A stretch of 64,000 nt of DNA from Anisakis pegreffii. Taxonomy: Eukaryota > Nematoda > Chromadorea > Rhabditida > Anisakidae. Positions 58,657-64,000 of this stretch are shown in pieces. The notes beneath the pieces were generated by a model that saw only the letters and a list, made by a program, of their open reading frames with translations, was not told where the DNA came from and did no database searches. The translations under genes and the position numbers were made by a program. The stretch lies in assembly GCA_035041965.1 (NCBI GenBank), contig JAPYMA010001512.1, positions 1-64,000 on the forward strand, given 5' to 3'. Each line of letters opens with the position of its first letter. The first letter of the stretch is position 1.

Positions 58657-59348
58657 AAGAAATTTGCAAACGATGCAAAAAAAGTTTTCGAGGAGACTTA
58701 AATTGTTTTTCTTTGATGAACACTGAACATAAATGCGAATTCTTGCGTACGTCGTCAATCGTCAATTTTTCATTCATTCTTGTCAATTTACATAACTATA
58801 ACATATTTTCATACAATTTTGTCGGTGTGTCATCACTGATGACAACAAAAACACGTTGATGCGTGTACGCATCCATTAGTATAATGATTTTTCATGCATT
58901 GCACTGTTCTAAACTTTCCATTGTTCCAAATCGCACCAACATATTCTCATGCTCTCTTTCCAAACGCTCCAGTTTTTCCCCATGACAAGTTTAATATTTC
59001 AGGATGATAACCGGATTTGCCACAACTATTTTTGTGCTTTTTTCTCTGAGAGTGAGTATTATTGTTGTTAAAGAAATGCAAAAGCACGATTTATCAAATG
59101 TGATAATGATTTTTCATGCCTACTCTCCAAATTCTCATTGTTCCAGATCGCACACTTATATTATGATGATCTCATTCCGAGCATTCCAATTTGCTTATAT
59201 AATATGTCAACATCTCTTTCCAAACTCGATTCATCAACCGGAACCACTGCTTCTGACACTAGTAAATGGTGCTCCTAACTAACTTATGATAAAGTTTCTA
59301 TTTTTGAATTCTTGTAGAATCAGACAATGAATTTCGAACGGAAACAGG
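58657..59348 (+). CDS. Tentative exons: CxxC-containing segment or signal-peptide start
   Basis: After ctttttcag, 58657 onward reads EEICKRCKKSFRGDLNCFSL and NTEHKCEF, with a CxxC pair and two further cysteines, to a cgtacgt donor-like site. At 59003 after atttcag there are two readings. In phase with gat the segment is DDNRICHNYFCAFFSESEYY and a stop. One base on, an ATG at 59004 opens MITGFATTIFVLFSLR, a signal-like peptide ending at a gtgagt donor, which continues in phase at 59319-59348 (NQTMNFERKQ). The two cannot both be right. No family recognised. Confidence 0.22.
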
Positions 59349-61139
59349 TGACCAGGTGATCTCTGATTGTTTATAGTGATTTGTTCGAGAAAGTCAAGAA
59401 CTGATGATGGATGGTCTAAATGAAAAATGTGTTAGCTTTATAATAGTGGAAAAATTTGAGAGTTTGAAGGTTCTTTGGATTAAATAATCGTTTGTTTATA
59501 CTTTGCTCATTGATAAAGTAGTGATAGGGCGAGCGTGATAACAGCGTTAAGATTGTTGAAAGGGCACTCACTCGCATTGTTAGACATAAACAGTTTGTCT
59601 TAAAGTGCGTCAATGGGATTTTTTTTGAGAAGGAATCCGACTGTGATATGATATGGTGATAAGAAATTGAATGATAAGAGAGTGGTGAAAGAGGAGTGCG
59701 ATCGTTCGTGTGAAATGAAGAATTGTTTTATTGTCTGTGACAAAACCGAAAAATTTATTAGTGAAATATTATTTTTGTGTGCTATTCACTCTACAAATGA
59801 ATACTGGCCGTGAGCAGTTAGTGAGATTGTCCTCATCACTTCGCATCTTTTAATATCTAAGAATATCAATAAAAATCCACCGCCTACATCATCAAACGGA
59901 ATATAGCGGAAACAGTTCGCAAAAACAATTCTACTCGTATAAACACATTCGTCACTCGTAAACAAACCTACTCATTTATACTTTACGGAATGTTCTGCTT
60001 TCATCAGATCTCACTTATTCGCCGATGAAGCACTGTCCTTAATTTCATTGATAATCCTCGGATGATATGCGAAACAACAAACAATTCTTTCATTTCGATT
60101 ATTGTCTTTGGTATTGGATTTTTTCATATGATGTCCATTGTATCGATCGTATCAATCTTGTCGAGACGTTCAACTGATCTCTTATCAATTTTGTGGGCTG
60201 TCTCGGCCGTTTCAGCCATTATTTAATGCTCATTGAGCCGACTAAATTCTCTCTCATTGTCAACTATAATCACCTTTCATTGAGCAATAGCGTTTTTACA
60301 TAAACATCATTCGTTTTCTTCGAGACATTCGAATAATTGTGTGTATTCTAATTTATTTGATGCAAAACGATTTAATGCAATTTAACGAAATCTTCATTAT
60401 TGTTATGTCGCTGAACGACGAATAAAAACCCGACACGGTGAAGAAACTATTTACTCGGGAGGAAAAAACCAAGATCAGACTAAATCTTTCACTTAGGATT
60501 GAGACAAGACACACAAGACACTGAAATCTCGTCCTTATGTAGAGTTTCTTCTATGTAAATTTGTAACAATAGATGACAACTCATATAGAAATCAGCAGAT
60601 CACGTATGTTAATTTGATCACATATGCTAAGTGGATCACTACACAACAGTTATGTTCATATTTCTGATTAGGGAGACAATCAAACGACAGTTCCTTTTTG
60701 AATCGATCTAATAGACGACTAATTTGATCCTCTTCTTTCCTCAAGATGAAATATTATTGAAGCCTCAATACCATTTCGTGTATTTTAGTCGTTGATTTTT
60801 TCATTAATTCATCGTAACGAATAAATTTGTTTTGGAATCTATCATCAGCTTTAGCAATTGTTTTACAGGAAGTTGTATAAGTGTATCACTTCAATTAATC
60901 AGTGGCTTTTGCGTTGAATTTTTTGAATCGATAGATTGCTTTTTTGAGAATAAATCACCCAGAAACGATTGCTGTACGAAAGTCAAAGTTCTTTTTTTTG
61001 ATATCCGCTATTGAAACGGTATCAGTGCTCATTCAAATAATTCTATGAATTCATCATTGAAAGAGCTGCTTCATTCTATTTTTATTTTTATTTATCTTAT
61101 CAGCCAGATATGATTCGTTCTTAAGAGTTAGTGATTTTT
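59349..61139. other. No gene seen
   Basis: AT-rich with frequent stops. The frame 60832-61014 (+) is Phe/Ser-rich without splice context. Nothing is supported. Confidence 0.4.
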
Positions 61140-61529
61140 TTATAGGATAAGCTCGATAGAACAACGAAGAACTCTCATAGCATTCGCGATCGCCACGAAA
61201 CAACTAACTGTACGAGTATCGTCAATATGTTTGAATGATTTCTGATTATAATTACACTTCTGCCTGTAGGAGGAGAACTCTCCTGCCTCTTGGAGAAGCA
61301 AGCTTTTCCAGTTTATACGAAAGATTTCTTTTTGTTCGGTAGGCGAACAATTGAATGAATAGGATGTGATTGGTACATCGATGCGGGATTCGTTCAAATG
61401 AATATTCTTCAATTGATCGCCGTTTTGATTACATTGATATTGCTTATAATCATAATTATGATAATGAAGTGGTAACAATGACGCAGAAGCGTTAAAAGCA
61501 TTTGAGCATTGAGCATTCCAGTCTTCGTC
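61140..61529 (-). CDS. 130-codon protein-like open frame without ATG, probable exon
   Basis: A minus-strand frame is open from a TAA at 61530 to the TAA at 61140-61142. It reads DEDWNAQCSNAFNASASLLP, LHYHNYDYKQYQCNQNGDQL, RIDVPITSYSFNCSPTEQKE, FRINWKSLLLQEAGEFSSYR. Trp, Tyr and Cys content and the length exceed what chance gives in this AT-rich DNA. No Met occurs until near the end, so it is probably an internal or last exon of a minus-strand gene. A caaataag acceptor-like site adjoins its 5' end. Family unknown. Confidence 0.33.
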   Translation of the reverse strand, partial: DEDWNAQCSNAFNASASLLPLHYHNYDYKQYQCNQNGDQLKNIHLNESRIDVPITSYSFNCSPTEQKEIFRINWKSLLLQEAGEFSSYRQKCNYNQKSFKHIDDTRTVSCFVAIANAMRVLRCSIELIL

Positions 61530-62673
61530 TTATTTGTAATTTGTATTTTAGTATTGAATCTATTCGGCTGTCTCTAGTAAGCGTGTGAACTCTGTTTGTG
61601 TTGTTTTGATTATCTTCTCAGTACGTCATCGGTGACTGCATTTGGTGATTTTTTCAGAGTTTATTTTACGAGCATGATTTGTGTAAACAATTTTTAATCG
61701 ATGGAATATCATTTGAAAGATTTTTTGTCTTTATTGCCATAACATTCTCCATTCCACTTCAACGTTCTGAGATTATTTCATAATCAATGCGAACTGTAGA
61801 AGCGATTTTAATGTTTTAGAAGGAATGATTACAAGAGTGTCGCATTGTCAGATAGTGATTTTGTTTCATTTTGAGTGTTTGCACCCAAGACTGAAAGGTA
61901 CCGTCTTATGACAGAATTATCGAATCGGTTGGCTGGCTTACTGCTAGGCTGGCGATTACCTTTTGGAGTATCTGCTGGTGTTTTTCGCGAAAACATTCAT
62001 TTCATCTCATTGGTGAACAGCGATCTCTGATACGTTACAATGTTTATTAAATTCATTCTTGTGGCTTGTTTGTAAGCGAATTTCTAATGCATGGCGCAAG
62101 CGAATTTCTAATACACTGGCAAACCGACCGTTTTTATCCTACAGCAAAAACAATCATAGCCTAAATAATACGGTTTATAGCTGTAGTTCTCTGTCTTTTT
62201 ACCCGTCCTTACCCCTAGGAAATTTTAAGATGTCATCGCACCGCCTAAAACAATAGTTACCATGTCCTCGCATCCCTCATAACATCCGCTCTGTATCCAT
62301 CTCCCATCCACTACGATGAGCATCTTCTTTAGGGTAGATAAGTGTATTATGCCATTAGAGTACATTTCAAAAATATGTTGAAACTCGTGCTCGCCTACTC
62401 AAATGTCTAAAAAAGAAACCCTATCTCGCACCCGTCGGAGGAGCGAGCACCTCCGATTGTGAAACACTGGTTTGTAGCATAATTTCAATGCAAGGAGCAA
62501 CAAATGAATCAGTGTTTAAATGGTTGAAATGACTTGATCGTTTCATGCATTATCACTGCATACGCAAATCGGTAGGTTGCGAGAGATTGATAGCAAAACG
62601 CATTGATACGAATCGTTAGTGCAGTTGTTGGTGAAATAATAATCATCCTAATCAGCTACTTTAAAGGGATAAA
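61530..62673. other. Upstream region of the transporter gene
   Basis: AT-rich spacer with a possible diverged family E copy (62183-62470) and the presumed promoter of the transporter gene. No other exon is supported. Confidence 0.4.
62183..62470. mobile_element. Possible highly diverged family E element
   Basis: The left side (gttctctgtctttttacccg, ttttaagatgtca) and the right end, reading gtgtttcacaatcggaggtg on the other strand, resemble the ends of the 0.8-kb element (ggttctc...ttaccc...gatgtca; agtggttctcacgttcgggc). The match is weak and the interior differs. Confidence 0.25.
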
Positions 62674-64000
62674 ATGGCTGAAACAAAGGAAGATCCAGCA
62701 GATGCGAAACCAAAAGAGAAAACGAATTTGGGCGAGTTCCTGCAGCTGGGTCGTTATGTTGGATTCGTTTGCTTGACCTACGAATGCCTGGTTATCTCTC
62801 AAGTCAGCAACCTCATCTACATGATCTATGGGGGTTGGTGGTCAATAATCTTTTAATTCTGATAAGATGACGACTGCTCTTATTGTTATTTTCATTGACT
62901 TCATCATTTTCATATCATTGTCAGTGGTACTGTAGGTGGCATCGATTTTCAGGGGCAAACGCGAATGTGGTGAGTTGCGGTGATGAGTCGTTTGAGAATA
63001 TGACGCACTCGGAACGTTGTGCAATCTATAACAATTTGAACGATACTGCAGATTGTAAATACGAAGCAGACTTTCATTCGGTCAATTATGAGGTTTGGTT
63101 CATTGATTAGTCATTATGATTGCCCTTATTGGAACAACGGGGATCTCATTCTTGGAGAGTACTATTTCTGATGGATTTGAAGATGATACTAATAGTGATT
63201 CCATTACAGTTTGGATATGCATGTAGTGGGACAAAGACTGTGAAGAATAGTATATCTCTGCAAATGATCGGTATTATGTTTGGAGCTATTGTCTTTGGAC
63301 AGCTTTCGGACACGTTCGGCAGAAGAAAGGTGTTATCTGTTATGGTTGTGAATAAACTTTGATATCACTTGAACTGATCGTATTGCATTTTGGAGAAGAA
63401 AGAATATCGTTTTAGTTTCAGAATATCTTATGAAATGTTGCGTAGAGACGCAAAATTTCAATGAATACTTTCGTGAAAGGTTTCTGCAGAGCGCTTGTAG
63501 CGAGGAAATGTGAAGTATTTAAATTTGCAGACGTTGATATTCGGTACGATTGGTCTGATTATATCCGGAACTGTGTCAACATTTGCAACCGGATTGTACA
63601 CATTCACACTGGCTCGTTTCTTTGTGATGTTCTTCACCGGTGGCAAACACAGGTGAGTGAGGATGAGAACGGTTTGAAATTCAATGAATTGCAAGCAATC
63701 GTTGATGAGAAATTTTTTGATTTTTGTTTTAGCTTTCGATTACGTTCAATTGAGAGCAATAATTGCAGTGTTTCGTACGTGTTCATGATGGAGAATCTGC
63801 CAGCTCGACATCGAATGTGGATTGTTACGGTGATCACATATTCACCGAACTATCTCGTCTTCACAGCGATTGCGTATTTCTGCGGTGAATGGCGACTGAC
63901 CTCACGTGTGGTGGCCGCGTTCACTTTTGTTCCTCTCATCATGCTTATGTCAGTTTGTTGTGAACTTTTCCATCGTTCATTTTCAACACTGTATTTTCAA
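62674..64000 (+). CDS. SLC22-like major facilitator transporter, 5' part (runs off window)
   Basis: Five exons join in phase: 62674-62833, 62953-63092, 63210-63347, 63531-63652 and 63769-63948, with a possible donor at the end (ctt at|gtcag). A charged cytoplasmic N-terminus (MAETKEDPADAKPKEKTNLG) leads into TM1 (YVGFVCLTYECLVISQVSNL). A large extracellular loop follows with cysteines and two N-glycosylation sites (NMT, NDT), typical of organic cation/anion transporters. TM2 (LQMIGIMFGAIVFGQ) runs into the MFS motif LSDTFGRRK, then TM3-TM6 with GGKHS, ENLPARHRMW and AYFCGEWRLTSRV, which match SLC22 sequence blocks. The substrate cannot be told. The start is the ATG before the polar run; the remaining roughly half of the protein lies beyond the window. 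Confidence 0.85.

Noticed and set aside
1..64000. CRISPR array, rRNA genes, spliced-leader RNA gene, retrovirus-like coding regions
   Set aside because: No regularly spaced identical repeats with unique spacers, no rRNA-like blocks, no match to the conserved nematode spliced leader, and no reverse transcriptase, integrase or transposase motifs were seen while reading both strands.

Overview
The window looks like nematode nuclear DNA. It is AT-rich and carries intron-containing genes with TTTCAG-type 3' splice sites, a cuticlin-type zona pellucida (ZP) protein, a pepsin-inhibitor-3-like secreted protein (a family largely confined to nematodes) and acceptor-like sites just upstream of start codons, as expected for spliced-leader trans-splicing. 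I cannot name the species. All exon boundaries were read by hand from GT/AG signals and phase, without transcripts.

Layout: 0-5.4 kb is mostly non-coding, with weak minus-strand coding signal near 1 kb, three hairpins at 3.2-3.5 kb and a degenerate tandem repeat at 4.2-4.8 kb. 5.4-8.1 kb (+) is a cereblon orthologue. 10.5-11.8 kb (-) is an ER DnaJ protein like DNAJB9/ERdj4. 13-15.6 kb is a repeat island: hairpins, a foldback enclosing tRNA-like promoters, and a 397-bp tandem duplication. 17.6-25 kb (+) is an unrecognised Ser/Thr-rich, coiled-coil multi-exon gene whose introns hold three transposon-like elements. 27.0-28.4 kb (+) is a compact pepsin-inhibitor-3-like gene. 31.3-36.9 kb (+) is a complete eight-exon cuticlin/ZP gene. 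37.5 kb (-) is tRNA-Cys(GCA). 40.2-43.1 kb (+) is a bZIP factor of the PAR/NFIL3/CES-2 type with twin 0.4-kb repeats in one intron. 45.8-46.5 kb (-) is a small single-pass membrane protein. 49.2-52.9 kb (+) is an acidic disordered protein. 53-62 kb holds only tentative exons and long open frames. 62.7-64 kb (+) is the 5' part of an SLC22-like major facilitator transporter that runs off the window.

The genes do not form one pathway: protein turnover (cereblon), ER folding (DNAJB9), secreted and cuticular products (pepsin inhibitor, ZP protein), transcription (bZIP) and transport (MFS). The most distinctive shared feature is a family of inverted-repeat elements sitting in introns of at least three of these genes. 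The cereblon gene keeps the tryptophan cage and zinc cysteines but differs from human at two ligand-pocket positions.
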